Shown here one piece after another: positions 25,397 to 34,329 of a stretch of DNA of 55,243 nt (within the stretch, counting starts at the first letter, position 1; each line of letters opens with the position of its first letter). The DNA lies in the NCBI GenBank assembly GCA_002869225.1, contig PKTG01000087.1, positions 1 to 55,243 on the forward strand, in the 5' to 3' direction. The notes beneath the pieces are model-generated. The model made no database searches and had not been told where the DNA came from. It saw only the letters and a list, made by a program, of their open reading frames with translations. The DNA comes from Candidatus Muiribacterium halophilum. GTDB lineage: Bacteria > Muiribacteriota > Muiribacteriia > Muiribacteriales > Muiribacteriaceae. The position numbers and the translations under genes were made by a program.

Positions 25397-27691
25397 TTAA
25401 TCGAGTTGTTCGCTTACGTTTACTATGTCTCTGTTCACTTTATCCATAGCCTCATTTAGTTTAGAAACCACACTATCATGTCCTTGATAAACCCTTTTTA
25501 TTTGCTGCAGAAGATCAATAACCTGTCTAAAAAGCCTTATTATATCACCTTCCGAAAGATGGGTAAGAGACAATAATTGACTAAACTCTGCCCCTTTAGT
25601 CCATGCTTTTGCAGCTGGTATTATATCAAGATATATCTGTTTTCCAGGCTCGATTCCAAAACGTATCTCCTCTTTTCTAATAGAGGCTACGATCTTTTTC
25701 GCCTTTCTAATATTGTGATAGGTCTCATCTATTTCAACTCTTAAGAAACCATCTTTCTTAGGATTTAGTTCATAAACCATACATGCACATAGAATATTTA
25801 TATCATCAGCTGAGAACGTCTCAATAACACCATCAAAAGCAAGTTCCACCACCATAAGCTCATATCCATATATCCTTGAACCCATCTTTCCTCTTGCTGT
25901 AAGATCGTTTCCTTCAACATAACCAGCCTTTTCAAGAAATTTTTTCTTCTTTAAAAACATCTGAAAATAATCTACTCTATTCTCTTCAACTTTCTGTTTA
26001 ATCTCATTGATCCTTCGATTATATTTTCTTATTTTAGAACTTATATTCCTGCATTTTCTCTGATCAGGACAATTTGTACATTTTAATGCTTTGAGTTTCT
26101 TATTAATTCTGTTCAAACGCTGCCTTGATCTGGTCTGATCTCTTCTGAATTTTGTTATTCTTCTTTTCCCATATTTTCCGGATTGTATCGCTTCTGTTGC
26201 TTCCTTTAATTTTGCAGAATATTTAAATTTCTTTCTTGATAGTGAATGAAATTTCTTAAATTCTTCATAATCAAGACACTCCATCTCCTCAGTACTTTCG
26301 TCTATGATCTCCTGTTTACCATCTATTTTTTCCTTAAGCTCTTCTTTTTTTGATCTATCCAGATACTGTGCAAAAGACATATTAAGTATTTCTCTTATCT
26401 TTGCATTCTCATACTGATCTACGAGATTAAGAACAGTATTGTAGGAGAGTTTGAACTGACTTTCAAGAGGTTCCAGACGTTTTTCATCCATTATTCTTAC
26501 TACTTCATCTATTTTTAAAAAAGATGAATCCATCATTGATACTACATGACCTTTTTCATCGATACCTCTTCTGCCTGCTCTACCTGCCATCTGAAAATAC
26601 TCATTGTTCTTCATATATCTGAATTCTATACCGTCATATTTTTCAAGCGAAGCAAATACCGCAGTCTTAGCTGGCATATTGACTCCAACTGCAAAAGTCT
26701 CTGTAACAAAAATAACTCTAAGAATACCTTCACCAAAAAACACTTCAATCACTTCTTTCATAACCGGTAAAATACCCGCATTATGAACACCTATTCCTTT
26801 AAGAGCAAGTTTTTTTATCATCTGGAAAGATGGGCTGTTAGAAATACTATATTTTTCAGCAACTTCATCTAAGGTCTTCTGAACTCTTGCTTTTTCTTCT
26901 TTGCTAAGAAAATCAAACTGTTTTGCCGTCTCTTTTGCATATCTGAAACATCCTTCTCTTGAAAAGACAAAACATATAGCAGGCAATCTGTCTTTATTTT
27001 TTAATGCGGATACCAGAAGGTTTATATTCTTCATTGAATATTTCTTTGCCTGCAATGAAATTGTTTTTGTTGAATAAGTTTTTAAAAATTTTTCTATCGT
27101 TACAATACCCGCTCTTTTGCTAAAAACATTATGAAAAAGTGGGACTGGTCTTTCTTTCTTCTCTATAAGACTGACCTCATGTTTCTTTATATCTCTTATC
27201 CAACCCGCAAGTTCATGAGCATTTGGAATAGTAGCAGAAAGAGCTAAAAATCTCATTTGAGGAAGAGCGAATATTATACTTTCCTCCCAAATAACTCCTC
27301 TTTGTAAATCGTTAATATAATGGACTTCATCAAAAATAACATGACTTACATCAGAAAGTTCTTCTTTTTCGGCAAAAAGCATATTTCTAAATATCTCAGT
27401 AGTCATTATTAGAACCTGAGCACCTGGATTTATACTGATATCTCCGGTAAGTATACCTACTTTATCTCCGTATAACCTTGAGAAATCCCTATACTTCTGA
27501 TTTGATAAAGCTTTTATTGGAGCAGTATATACCGCTCTTTCGCCTTCCTGTAAAAAGTTTTCTATCAAATACTCTGCTATTAGAGTCTTTCCGCATCCTG
27601 TTGGTGCTGCTACAACAACACTTTTTCCCTTTCCAAGATCCTCTACAGCCTGGACCTGGAAATCATCCATTATCAAGCCTTTATATTGCAT
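25397..27691 (-). CDS. Ski2-like DEAD/DEAH-box helicase
   Basis: Superfamily 2 RNA helicase of the Ski2/HelY type, 764 residues. Motifs in order: FQVQAVEDLGKGKSVVVAAP with APTGCGKT (Walker A, about 25-32), TAPIKALSNQKYRDF, FDEVHYINDLQRG (DEVH), LALSATIPNAHELAGWI, then in the second RecA domain FVTETFAVGVNMPAKT and QMAGRAGRRGIDEKGHV. A lysine-rich insert holds CTNCPDQRKC. The C-terminal helical region resembles DSHCT. Role probably RNA turnover or ribosome-related. An AAGGATGG site precedes the ATG. The gene stands between two repeat-filled gaps. Confidence 0.9.
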   Translation of the reverse strand: MQYKGLIMDDFQVQAVEDLGKGKSVVVAAPTGCGKTLIAEYLIENFLQEGERAVYTAPIKALSNQKYRDFSRLYGDKVGILTGDISINPGAQVLIMTTEIFRNMLFAEKEELSDVSHVIFDEVHYINDLQRGVIWEESIIFALPQMRFLALSATIPNAHELAGWIRDIKKHEVSLIEKKERPVPLFHNVFSKRAGIVTIEKFLKTYSTKTISLQAKKYSMKNINLLVSALKNKDRLPAICFVFSREGCFRYAKETAKQFDFLSKEEKARVQKTLDEVAEKYSISNSPSFQMIKKLALKGIGVHNAGILPVMKEVIEVFFGEGILRVIFVTETFAVGVNMPAKTAVFASLEKYDGIEFRYMKNNEYFQMAGRAGRRGIDEKGHVVSMMDSSFLKIDEVVRIMDEKRLEPLESQFKLSYNTVLNLVDQYENAKIREILNMSFAQYLDRSKKEELKEKIDGKQEIIDESTEEMECLDYEEFKKFHSLSRKKFKYSAKLKEATEAIQSGKYGKRRITKFRRDQTRSRQRLNRINKKLKALKCTNCPDQRKCRNISSKIRKYNRRINEIKQKVEENRVDYFQMFLKKKKFLEKAGYVEGNDLTARGKMGSRIYGYELMVVELAFDGVIETFSADDINILCACMVYELNPKKDGFLRVEIDETYHNIRKAKKIVASIRKEEIRFGIEPGKQIYLDIIPAAKAWTKGAEFSQLLSLTHLSEGDIIRLFRQVIDLLQQIKRVYQGHDSVVSKLNEAMDKVNRDIVNVSEQLD

Positions 27692-27704
27692 TTAGATACC
27701 ATCC

Positions 27705-27901
27705 TTAGGGCAGCAAAGCTGCCGATTTGCATTTTTTAAATAATATTCAAAACTATATAGATCAGAATAAAAAATGCTGATGACAACCTTGGGTTGTGTA
27801 TTCACCTTTGGTGAAGTGCTTTGCTTTGCAAAGAGTTTAATCCTTTTTGCTTTAGCAAAAACATATTGGCGTTAAGCCAATCATCATCAGCTACCGCTGA
27901 T
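27705..27901. repeat. Array of seven short perfect hairpins
   Basis: Seven separate inverted repeats in under 200 bases, each with a different stem: GGCAGC-AAA-GCTGCC (27709-27723), ACAACC-TTG-GGTTGT (27783-27797), TTCACC-TTT-GGTGAA (27801-27815), CTTTGC-TTT-GCAAAG (27819-27833), TTTTTGCT-TT-AGCAAAAA (27844-27861), ATTGGC/GCCAAT (27865-27881) and ATCAGC-TACC-GCTGAT (27886-27901). The last one ends at the spoIID-like stop codon. No gene present. Confidence 0.8.
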
Positions 27902-29134
27902 CTAATATTCTTTTACAACCTCTACCCCTGTATAGTAAAACTTTATTATATCTTTAAATTTAAATCCCTGTTTGGACAAACCTATTGCTCCCCATTGACA
28001 CATACCAACACCATGTCCTGAGCCATGACCTTTTATCTTATAACCTTCATATTCAATATTATTTCTTTTTTCTTCATTCTCTATCACTATCTTTTTTATC
28101 ATATCTTTCTTTCTTCCAGGAAGCAGTTCACTAAGCTTTTCTATCTTTTCCTGTATTTTATCGCTTTGACCACCATAAGGAACAAGATCAAAATTCATAC
28201 TCCACATACTACCCGCACCAACTCTAAGTCTGAAAAAGTTCCCTTTGACTACCTTTTCTCCATTAGTTCCAGTCAAACGAATCGTCTTTACTCGTCCGTA
28301 TGCATCCGAACCTTCTTTTGATATACGTATTATTCTTCCGATATTCTGATCTTTCATAAGTCTTGAAAGTCTTGAAAGTTTAAGGTCGTACTCCCAATTA
28401 GCTCTTGGCGATTCCTTACAAAACTCACACCATCTTCCACGAAGATAAGGAACAGCATCTCCACCTTCCCAAACATCTTCGTTGTTTGCAGTAGCTCCAC
28501 CACATGCAGAGAAATGATAAGCTGAGATAAGTTCGTCATCATATTTAATAATAAGACCCTCTGTAGAATCTACAGCATCCCTTATCTGCTGCGTTTCAGC
28601 ATCATAACCATCATAGACCTGACAGTGTGTAGTGTTGCATAGATCAAACCCCTGAGAACCATGTTTATTACGATTTTTAAGTGCATATGTCCTACATACA
28701 ACCGAAAGAGTCTTCATAGATTCAAAAGGCGAAGATGTCAGTAATTCTTTTCCAATTACACCATATAGATAATATTTCATAGACAAGACGTTTATTACGT
28801 TGATCTTATTTGATCTTTTATAAAGAAGAAATCTACCTCTAAATGTTTTTTTATCATATCTTATCATTCCAGAAACAGGATATATATCAAGAGTATCTCC
28901 ACGCATATCTATATTTGAATTAATTAAAAAACCTGTCCTGGTAGTCTCGAATTCTATGCTTTTTTCTCTAACAACCTCTCTATCCGAAGCTGTCTTTATT
29001 ATAAGTCCTCTTTCTGATTCGAGAACAACTGACTTTTGATCTATATCAATACCTATTCTTATATCCGGAGTTTTTGAAAAACACTGAATTATTAAAAATA
29101 ATATAAAAATCACTGATATATATTTAGATCTCAT
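27902..29134 (-). CDS. SpoIID/LytB-type protein (peptidoglycan-related)
   Basis: 410-residue exported protein with an N-terminal signal (YISVIFILFLIIQCFS). The SpoIID domain carries VVCRTYALKNRNKHG, DLCNTTHCQVYDGYD, FSACGGATANNEDVW and the C-terminal GHGSGHGVGMCQWGA and YYTGVEV. In Bacillus SpoIID is a lytic transglycosylase in engulfment, but relatives occur widely in non-sporulating bacteria, and nothing else in the window indicates sporulation. It overlaps queH by four bases. The stop is TAG, next to the hairpin array. Confidence 0.92.
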   Translation of the reverse strand: MRSKYISVIFILFLIIQCFSKTPDIRIGIDIDQKSVVLESERGLIIKTASDREVVREKSIEFETTRTGFLINSNIDMRGDTLDIYPVSGMIRYDKKTFRGRFLLYKRSNKINVINVLSMKYYLYGVIGKELLTSSPFESMKTLSVVCRTYALKNRNKHGSQGFDLCNTTHCQVYDGYDAETQQIRDAVDSTEGLIIKYDDELISAYHFSACGGATANNEDVWEGGDAVPYLRGRWCEFCKESPRANWEYDLKLSRLSRLMKDQNIGRIIRISKEGSDAYGRVKTIRLTGTNGEKVVKGNFFRLRVGAGSMWSMNFDLVPYGGQSDKIQEKIEKLSELLPGRKKDMIKKIVIENEEKRNNIEYEGYKIKGHGSGHGVGMCQWGAIGLSKQGFKFKDIIKFYYTGVEVVKEY

Positions 29135-29649
29135 TTTTTTGCCTTTCCAAGAAACCTTTCTTCTTCACTGAAAATACAGCCACAATAGTTTTGTGTATAT
29201 AACCCCATATTTTTAGCTAGTTTTTCATCATAACTATCTCGAATATCATAATAAAAATAATCTACTTCAAATTCTTTAGCAGCCTCTTCAGCAGCTTTGA
29301 TTATACTATCGTGCATTTGCATAGGAGATGAAAAAAGTGTAGTCGTAAATATCTTAAAACCGTTTTCTTTGGCAAAGCGAGCTGTCTTTTTCAATCTTAG
29401 CCTGTAACATTCAAGGCAATTTTTTTTACAACCGGTATGCTCGAAAAAGGATTTTAATGAATAAAAGTTATCTTCAAAGAGCTTTATATTTTCTTTAAAA
29501 ACAAACTTTTTCAATACTTCTTTTCTTTTTCTAAACTCTTTGACTCCATGTATATTAGGATTAAACCAGAAAACAGAAGGTCTTATACCATCTTTAAAAA
29601 AAGAATAGAAATTAAGAAAACATGGTAGACAACATTTATGTACGAGCAT
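29131..29649 (-). CDS. queH: Epoxyqueuosine reductase QueH
   Basis: Non-cobalamin iron-sulfur enzyme that makes queuosine from epoxyqueuosine in tRNA (DUF208 family). The 172 residues have the conserved cysteines: HKCCLPCF at the start, TGCKKNCLECYRLRL near 85-100 and YCGCIFSEEERF near the end. The start is set at ATG 29649 because family members begin with a short M-x-x-L-L/V-H-x-C-C; a longer reading from 29706 runs into ruvB. It follows ruvB by 22 bases. Confidence 0.9.
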   Translation of the reverse strand: MLVHKCCLPCFLNFYSFFKDGIRPSVFWFNPNIHGVKEFRKRKEVLKKFVFKENIKLFEDNFYSLKSFFEHTGCKKNCLECYRLRLKKTARFAKENGFKIFTTTLFSSPMQMHDSIIKAAEEAAKEFEVDYFYYDIRDSYDEKLAKNMGLYTQNYCGCIFSEEERFLGKAKK

Positions 29650-29671
29650 CTCTATTCTTCCGGACACAGTT

Positions 29672-30667
29672 TCACCTGTTAATGTTGAGGTATCTGTATG
29701 CTGCATCAGTCGCTATTCTCCCTCTATTTGTCCTGCTTATAAATCCAAGCTGTAAAAGAAATGGTTCATATACTTCATATATACTTGCCGCTTCTTCTCC
29801 AATACTCATTGCTATTGTATCAAGACTTGCAGGTCCACCATCGTATTTTTTTATTAAAGTGTTAAGTATCTTCCTATCCATAAAATCCAGACCCATATCA
29901 TCTATTTCAAGTATTCTTAATGTTTCCTTTACCATTTCAAGATCCACTTTGGTCTTGTTATGTCTTACCGCAAAATCTCTTACTCTTCTGAGTATTCGTA
30001 TTGCTATTCTCGGAGTACCCCTTGAGCAACCTGCAAGTTTTAAAAGAGCATCATCATCAAGATCTATACCTATAAGCTCAGCATATCTTTTATCTATTAG
30101 AGCTAAATCCTTATCATCGTAATAATCTAATCTGATGTGCATACCAAACCTTGATCTAAGTGGTGATGATAATTTACCTGACATCGTAGTAGCGCCAACA
30201 AGAGTAAACTTCTTCAAGGGTAAGGTTATTGATTTTGATGTCTGACCTTTCCCGATCAGTATATCCAATCTATACTCCTCCATAGGAGAATAAAGGACTT
30301 CCTCAACTGTTCTTGATAATCTATGTATCTCATCGATAAAAAGAATATCATTATTATTAAGATCTGTGAGCATCTTTGCTATATCACCGGTCTTTGTTAA
30401 TGTCGGCGCGGAAGTAATCTTAATATTTGAATTCAGTTCTTTTGCAACAATAGTAGCAAGTGTGGTCTTCCCCAATCCTGGAGGTCCTGATAGAAGTATA
30501 TGATCCGAAGAATCTCCACGGGAAATAGCTGAATCTATAAGAAGTCTCATCTTATCTTTAGCTTTCTTCTGACCAATAAACTCTTTTAGATTAGTGGGTC
30601 TAAGACTACTGTCCAGATCGTTTCTTTCTTTCGGGTCTACAATTCTAGATACTTTCTCTTCAATCAT
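29672..30667 (-). CDS. ruvB: Holliday junction branch migration ATPase RuvB
   Basis: Hexameric AAA+ motor that drives branch migration with RuvA. 331 residues, normal length. SSLRPTNLKEFIGQKKAKDK opens the domain, Walker A is GPPGLGKTTLA, Walker B FIDEIHRLS, sensor motif GATTMSGKLSSPLRSRFG, and the C-terminal winged helix includes RTNRGRIATDAAYRYL. It follows ruvA by three bases in the order ruvC-ruvA-ruvB. Confidence 0.97.
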   Translation of the reverse strand: MIEEKVSRIVDPKERNDLDSSLRPTNLKEFIGQKKAKDKMRLLIDSAISRGDSSDHILLSGPPGLGKTTLATIVAKELNSNIKITSAPTLTKTGDIAKMLTDLNNNDILFIDEIHRLSRTVEEVLYSPMEEYRLDILIGKGQTSKSITLPLKKFTLVGATTMSGKLSSPLRSRFGMHIRLDYYDDKDLALIDKRYAELIGIDLDDDALLKLAGCSRGTPRIAIRILRRVRDFAVRHNKTKVDLEMVKETLRILEIDDMGLDFMDRKILNTLIKKYDGGPASLDTIAMSIGEEAASIYEVYEPFLLQLGFISRTNRGRIATDAAYRYLNINR

Positions 30668-30670
30668 CTA

Positions 30671-31261
30671 TTATACTTCCTCTATTTCTGTGATCGCATA
30701 TTTTAATAATTCTTCAACATTTGCATCCGTTTCAAACTCTTTTTGAGCTTTTTTCAACACTTTTCTAACAGCTTCTCTTGAATATCCAAGGTTTTCAAGA
30801 GCTTCTCTTGTCTCTGAAAAAGCTCCTGGTGATACACTATCATTATCGTCAGATAGGTTCTTAAAGTTTATCTTACCTTTAAGCTCCAGAATTATTCTGC
30901 CAGCGCCTTTTTTGCCTATTCCACTGACTTTTGAGAGTTCGTCTACATCCTCTTCATTGACGATCTTTATTATCTCACTTGAATTATATAAAGATATTAT
31001 ATTTAAAGCAGTTTTTGGTCCTATCTTAGATACCGATATAAGTTTTCTAAATATCTTTTCATCATCCTCTGTTAAAAATCCGAAAAGCTCCATATCATTT
31101 TCTCGAACAGCAAGATATGTATATACTAAGACCTCATTTCCAACCTTAAGATCATCATAGTACCTAATTGGCATATTTATAAGATATCCAACACCTGCAC
31201 ATTCAACTACAATATGATCTGTATTTTTATGCGTTAACAAACCTTTGAAATATTTATACAT
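30671..31261 (-). CDS. ruvA: Holliday junction DNA helicase subunit RuvA
   Basis: Junction-binding tetramer subunit, 196 residues. N-terminal OB fold (VECAGVGYLINMP), helix-hairpin-helix region with SVSKIGPKTALNIISLY and LSKVSGIGKKGAGRIILELK, and a C-terminal RuvB-contact domain (ALENLGYSREAVRKVLKKA). GGGAG lies upstream of the ATG. A repeat tract separates it from ruvC. Confidence 0.97.
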   Translation of the reverse strand: MYKYFKGLLTHKNTDHIVVECAGVGYLINMPIRYYDDLKVGNEVLVYTYLAVRENDMELFGFLTEDDEKIFRKLISVSKIGPKTALNIISLYNSSEIIKIVNEEDVDELSKVSGIGKKGAGRIILELKGKINFKNLSDDNDSVSPGAFSETREALENLGYSREAVRKVLKKAQKEFETDANVEELLKYAITEIEEV

Positions 31262-31441
31262 CTATTTTTTTCTCCCTCTTTTAAAAACAGGAATTAGGAT
31301 TTAGGGGTTAGGGATTAGGGATTAGGGTAGGTTTGATTTTCCTGCTTTCTATTCTCTTTTCCCTACTTTCTGCTTTACCCATCACGCTTTACGCTTCACG
31401 TGTTTCCTGTTCACTTTTCACTGTTCACATCTCACTGTGGT
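31262..31441. repeat. Intergenic repeat tract within the ruv cluster
   Basis: 180 bases between ruvC and ruvA containing GGATTTAGGGGTTAGGG plus two more TTAGGG-like units (31297-31328), then TTTGATTTTCCTGC, ACGCTTTACGCTTCACG and repeated TGTTCAC-like units (31386-31435). It sits inside an otherwise compact co-directional gene set. Confidence 0.75.
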
Positions 31442-31912
31442 TTATCCACATGCGTTAATATGACAAATCGCTATCGCTATTGCATCCGCAACATCATCAG
31501 GTTTTGGTGTCTCTTCAAGATTTAGAATATTAACTATCCAATGCTGAACATCTTTCTTACTTGCTCGTCCATATCCCGTAACCGATTGTTTCACTTGAAG
31601 TGGTGTATACTCTGCTACTTTAAGACCATTTTTCATAGCAGAGACAATAAGTACTCCTCTTGCTTCGGATACAGACATTGCTGTAGTTATATTTTTATTG
31701 AAAAAGAGTTTTTCAATAGCCATCTCATCAGGTTGATATTTTTCAATAAGGTAGCTTATGTTTTGAAATATCTCAAGTAATCTTTGATTTTTACTCTTTT
31801 TATTATCAGTAGTTATCTGTCCATATGTTATTACTTCGTAGCCCTGTCCCTTTTTCTCAAGGACAGAGAACCCGGTAATAGCAGTACCGGGATCTATCCC
31901 TAAGACTCTCAC
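31442..31912 (-). CDS. ruvC: Crossover junction endodeoxyribonuclease RuvC
   Basis: Resolves Holliday junctions. 156 residues with acidic catalytic residues visible: D7 in LGIDPGTAITGF, Glu in MAIEKLFFNKN and the C-terminal DDVADAIAIAICH. Its ATG overlaps the stop of the upstream YebC gene (ATGA), as in many bacteria. Confidence 0.97.
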   Translation of the reverse strand: MRVLGIDPGTAITGFSVLEKKGQGYEVITYGQITTDNKKSKNQRLLEIFQNISYLIEKYQPDEMAIEKLFFNKNITTAMSVSEARGVLIVSAMKNGLKVAEYTPLQVKQSVTGYGRASKKDVQHWIVNILNLEETPKPDDVADAIAIAICHINACG

Positions 31913-32661
31913 TCTGATAATCTTTCCATTATTTCATCATCTATATCAAAATTAGCAAAAACTTCCTGAACATCATCGTCGTCTTCAAGCATATCCATAA
32001 GTCTCATCAGTTTTTTCGCTCCATTTTCGTCAAGTTTTACATAGTTTTGAGGAATCATAGTTATATCAGAACTATCTATTTTTATCCCCGCTTTTTCAAG
32101 AGCATTATTAACTGTTTCATAATCATCAGCTTCAGATATTATCTCAAAAACACTTTCATCATCTGTCTTAATATCTTCTGCACCAGCTTCAAGAACTATT
32201 TCCATCAAGGAATCTTCATCTGTATCCTCTTTAGATACAGTAATATATCCTTTTCTATCAAACATCCAGCCTACACATCCAGCTTCACCAAGGTTTCCGC
32301 CGTATTTACTAAATATATGCCTAACACTAGCAGCAGTCCTGTTCTTATTATCAGTTAGACACTGAACAAGCATCGCAACACCTTCTGGACCATATCCTTC
32401 ATATATTATTTCAGTATATTCTTCACCATCAGTTCCGCCTTCGGCTCTTTTTAACGCTCTTTTGATATTATCATTTGGCATTGAGACTGATTTTGCTTTT
32501 TGAATGGCCATTCTCAGTTTTGCATTTTTATCCTCATCTGTTCCACCTTCTCTTGCAGCAAGATATATAATCTTAGCCATCTTAGAGAAGATCTTACCTT
32601 TTTTTGCGTCTTTTGCACCTTTTTTATGTTTGATGGTGCTCCACTTATTATGACCTGACAT
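31909..32661 (-). CDS. yebC: YebC/PmpR-family protein
   Basis: 250-residue member of the TACO1/YebC family, with SGHNKWSTIKHKKGAKDAKKG at the start (split: SGHNKWSTIKHKKG, then AKDAKKGKIFSKMA), GGNLGEAGCVGWMFDRKG and YVKLDENGAKKLMRLMD. YebC proteins act in translation of difficult stretches or as regulators. AAGGAG before the ATG. It heads the ruv cluster. Confidence 0.96.
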   Translation of the reverse strand: MSGHNKWSTIKHKKGAKDAKKGKIFSKMAKIIYLAAREGGTDEDKNAKLRMAIQKAKSVSMPNDNIKRALKRAEGGTDGEEYTEIIYEGYGPEGVAMLVQCLTDNKNRTAASVRHIFSKYGGNLGEAGCVGWMFDRKGYITVSKEDTDEDSLMEIVLEAGAEDIKTDDESVFEIISEADDYETVNNALEKAGIKIDSSDITMIPQNYVKLDENGAKKLMRLMDMLEDDDDVQEVFANFDIDDEIMERLSE

Positions 32662-32746
32662 GATTAGACTCCTTAAAGGTTTTTTTATATTTTAATCTAA
32701 TAATGGGAATAAATGCAAGTTATCACTTTTTACTACCTGAAACTAC

Positions 32747-32774
32747 TTGAACATCTTATTTCTTGTTATATAAT
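32747..32774 (+). promoter_or_regulatory. Sigma-70 promoter for the PAS-GGDEF gene
   Basis: TTGAAC (32747-32752), 16-base spacer, TATAAT (32769-32774). It lies 35 bases before the ATG at 32809 and rules out the longer upstream reading frame, which would start before the promoter. Confidence 0.75.
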
Positions 32775-32808
32775 GTATTTAGTTATAAAAAAATATATTG
32801 AGGATAAA

Positions 32809-33669
32809 ATGAAGAATCAATTAAAAAACGATATGTATAAAAAAATCCTGGATAACATTTCGGATGGTGTCTATTTTGTTGACAAGGAAAGAAAGATCGA
32901 ATACTGGAACAATGGTGCGGAAAAGATTACCGGCTATAAACAGAAGGAAGTTTTAGATAGTAATTGTTTCGATGACCTTCTCTGTCACTGTTCAGACAGT
33001 GGTGATCTTTTATGTAAGAATAATTGTCCTTTATCTTTTACTTTAAAAGATGGAAAAGAAAGAGAAGCAGAAGTATATTTACGCCATAAAGATGGAAGTC
33101 GTGTCCCGGTTAAGATCAAAGTATCTCCGGTATATGATGAGAACAATGAGATAACCGGTGCGGTAGAGATCTTTTCAGATAACTCTGAGACCCTCTCGGC
33201 ATACGACATGATCGAACAACTTAGAAAACTCGCTTTTTTCGATGATACCACCAATATACCAAACAGAAAGTTCTTAGATATAAAATTAAATCAACATCTT
33301 AATGATCTTAAAGAAAACAACCTTTTCTTCGGTATAATCCTAATAAGATTTGCAAATTACAATAACGTAAAATGTAGTGCTAGCAGAGAGACAGCAGATA
33401 CTATACTTAAAATAATAGCAAAGACTTTAGATGGAGTCTTAGCACCTTTTCATATCTTAGGAAGATATGATGAAGATACTTTTATGATAATACTTCCAAA
33501 AATGATCGAAAGTGATTTCAAAGATTTTGAACAAAGGATCAAAAACATTGTAAATAGATGTTCTTTTGGTCTTGATTTCTTTTCTGAAAAAAAAGAAGAT
33601 TCAATAAAGATCTGTTTTTCCGGAACAGTGGTTAAATCTCGCGAAGATATAGAAAATCTGGTGATTTAA
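32809..33669 (+). CDS. PAS sensor with degenerate GGDEF domain
   Basis: 286-residue cytoplasmic sensor. The PAS domain (about 8-130) reads ILDNISDGVYFVDKERKIEY, WNNGAEKITGY, and a C-terminal PAC-like VSPVYDENNEITGAVEIFSD. It contains a cysteine group (CFDDLLCHC, CKNNCPL) that could bind a metal or respond to redox, an inference. The C-terminal half is GGDEF-like: NIPNRKFLDIKLNQHL, but the signature reads RYDED in place of GGDEF, so cyclic-di-GMP synthesis is unlikely. Start at ATG 32809, five bases after GAGG. Followed by a strong terminator. Confidence 0.85.
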   Translation: MKNQLKNDMYKKILDNISDGVYFVDKERKIEYWNNGAEKITGYKQKEVLDSNCFDDLLCHCSDSGDLLCKNNCPLSFTLKDGKEREAEVYLRHKDGSRVPVKIKVSPVYDENNEITGAVEIFSDNSETLSAYDMIEQLRKLAFFDDTTNIPNRKFLDIKLNQHLNDLKENNLFFGIILIRFANYNNVKCSASRETADTILKIIAKTLDGVLAPFHILGRYDEDTFMIILPKMIESDFKDFEQRIKNIVNRCSFGLDFFSEKKEDSIKICFSGTVVKSREDIENLVI

Positions 33670-33693
33670 AAGTTTGGACGTTATAATAAAAAA

Positions 33694-33709
33694 GGCCGCA
33701 AAAGCGGCC
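33694..33709. terminator. Bidirectional intrinsic terminator
   Basis: GGCCGC-AAAA-GCGGCC flanked by A and T runs on both sides, between the convergent PAS-GGDEF gene and rubrerythrin. It marks the end of the oxygen-defence operon. Confidence 0.92.
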
Positions 33710-33732
33710 TTTTTTTGTTTTATAAATAAAAA

Positions 33733-34308
33733 TCAGAAATTGTCACATAACACTTCAAAATGAGCCTGCGGATGTAGACATGCAGGACATGTTTCTACAG
33801 CTTCTGCTCCTTCATGAACATAACCACAGTTTCTACATTTCCACTGTATTTTTTCATCTTTTTTGAATACTTTTCCATTTTTTACATTTTCAAGAAGTTT
33901 TCTATATCTTTCTTCATGATGCTTTTCAACTTCAGCTATCTTTCTAAAACAAACCGCGACTTTTGGGAAACCTTCCTCATCTGCTATCTTTGCAAATTCC
34001 GGATAAAGTTCAGTCCATTCTTCGTTCTCGCCATCAGCTGAAGCCTGAAGGTTTTCAATAGTAGTCCCTATCTTACCAGCTGGATAAGTAGCTGTTATTT
34101 CTGCAGGTCCACCTTCTAAAAATTTAAAGAATCTTTTTGCATGTTCTTTTTCATTATCCGCAGTTTCTGTAAAGATTCCTTCTATCTGTCTGTATCCTTC
34201 TTTTCTAGCTACTGAAGCAAAATAATTATATCTCATTCTTGCCTGAGATTCTCCAGCAAAAGCTTTAAGAAGATTTTTTTCTGTTTTTGTACCTTTAATA
34301 CTACTCAT
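33733..34308 (-). CDS. rbr: Rubrerythrin
   Basis: Peroxide-reducing non-haem diiron protein, 191 residues. The ferritin-like domain (about 1-140) holds the Glu/His ligands ([37 protein letters not shown]), and the C-terminal rubredoxin domain has [10 protein letters not shown] and [11 protein letters not shown]. Reduces hydrogen peroxide with electrons from rubredoxin, which is encoded just upstream. Last gene of the operon, in front of the terminator. Confidence 0.96.
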   Translation of the reverse strand: MSSIKGTKTEKNLLKAFAGESQARMRYNYFASVARKEGYRQIEGIFTETADNEKEHAKRFFKFLEGGPAEITATYPAGKIGTTIENLQASADGENEEWTELYPEFAKIADEEGFPKVAVCFRKIAEVEKHHEERYRKLLENVKNGKVFKKDEKIQWKCRNCGYVHEGAEAVETCPACLHPQAHFEVLCDNF

Positions 34309-34329
34309 TAAATTCCTCCTATATTTTTA

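Noticed and set aside
27902-29134. Evidence of sporulation from the SpoIID-type protein
   Set aside because: SpoIID relatives are common in non-spore-formers and no other sporulation gene is in the window.
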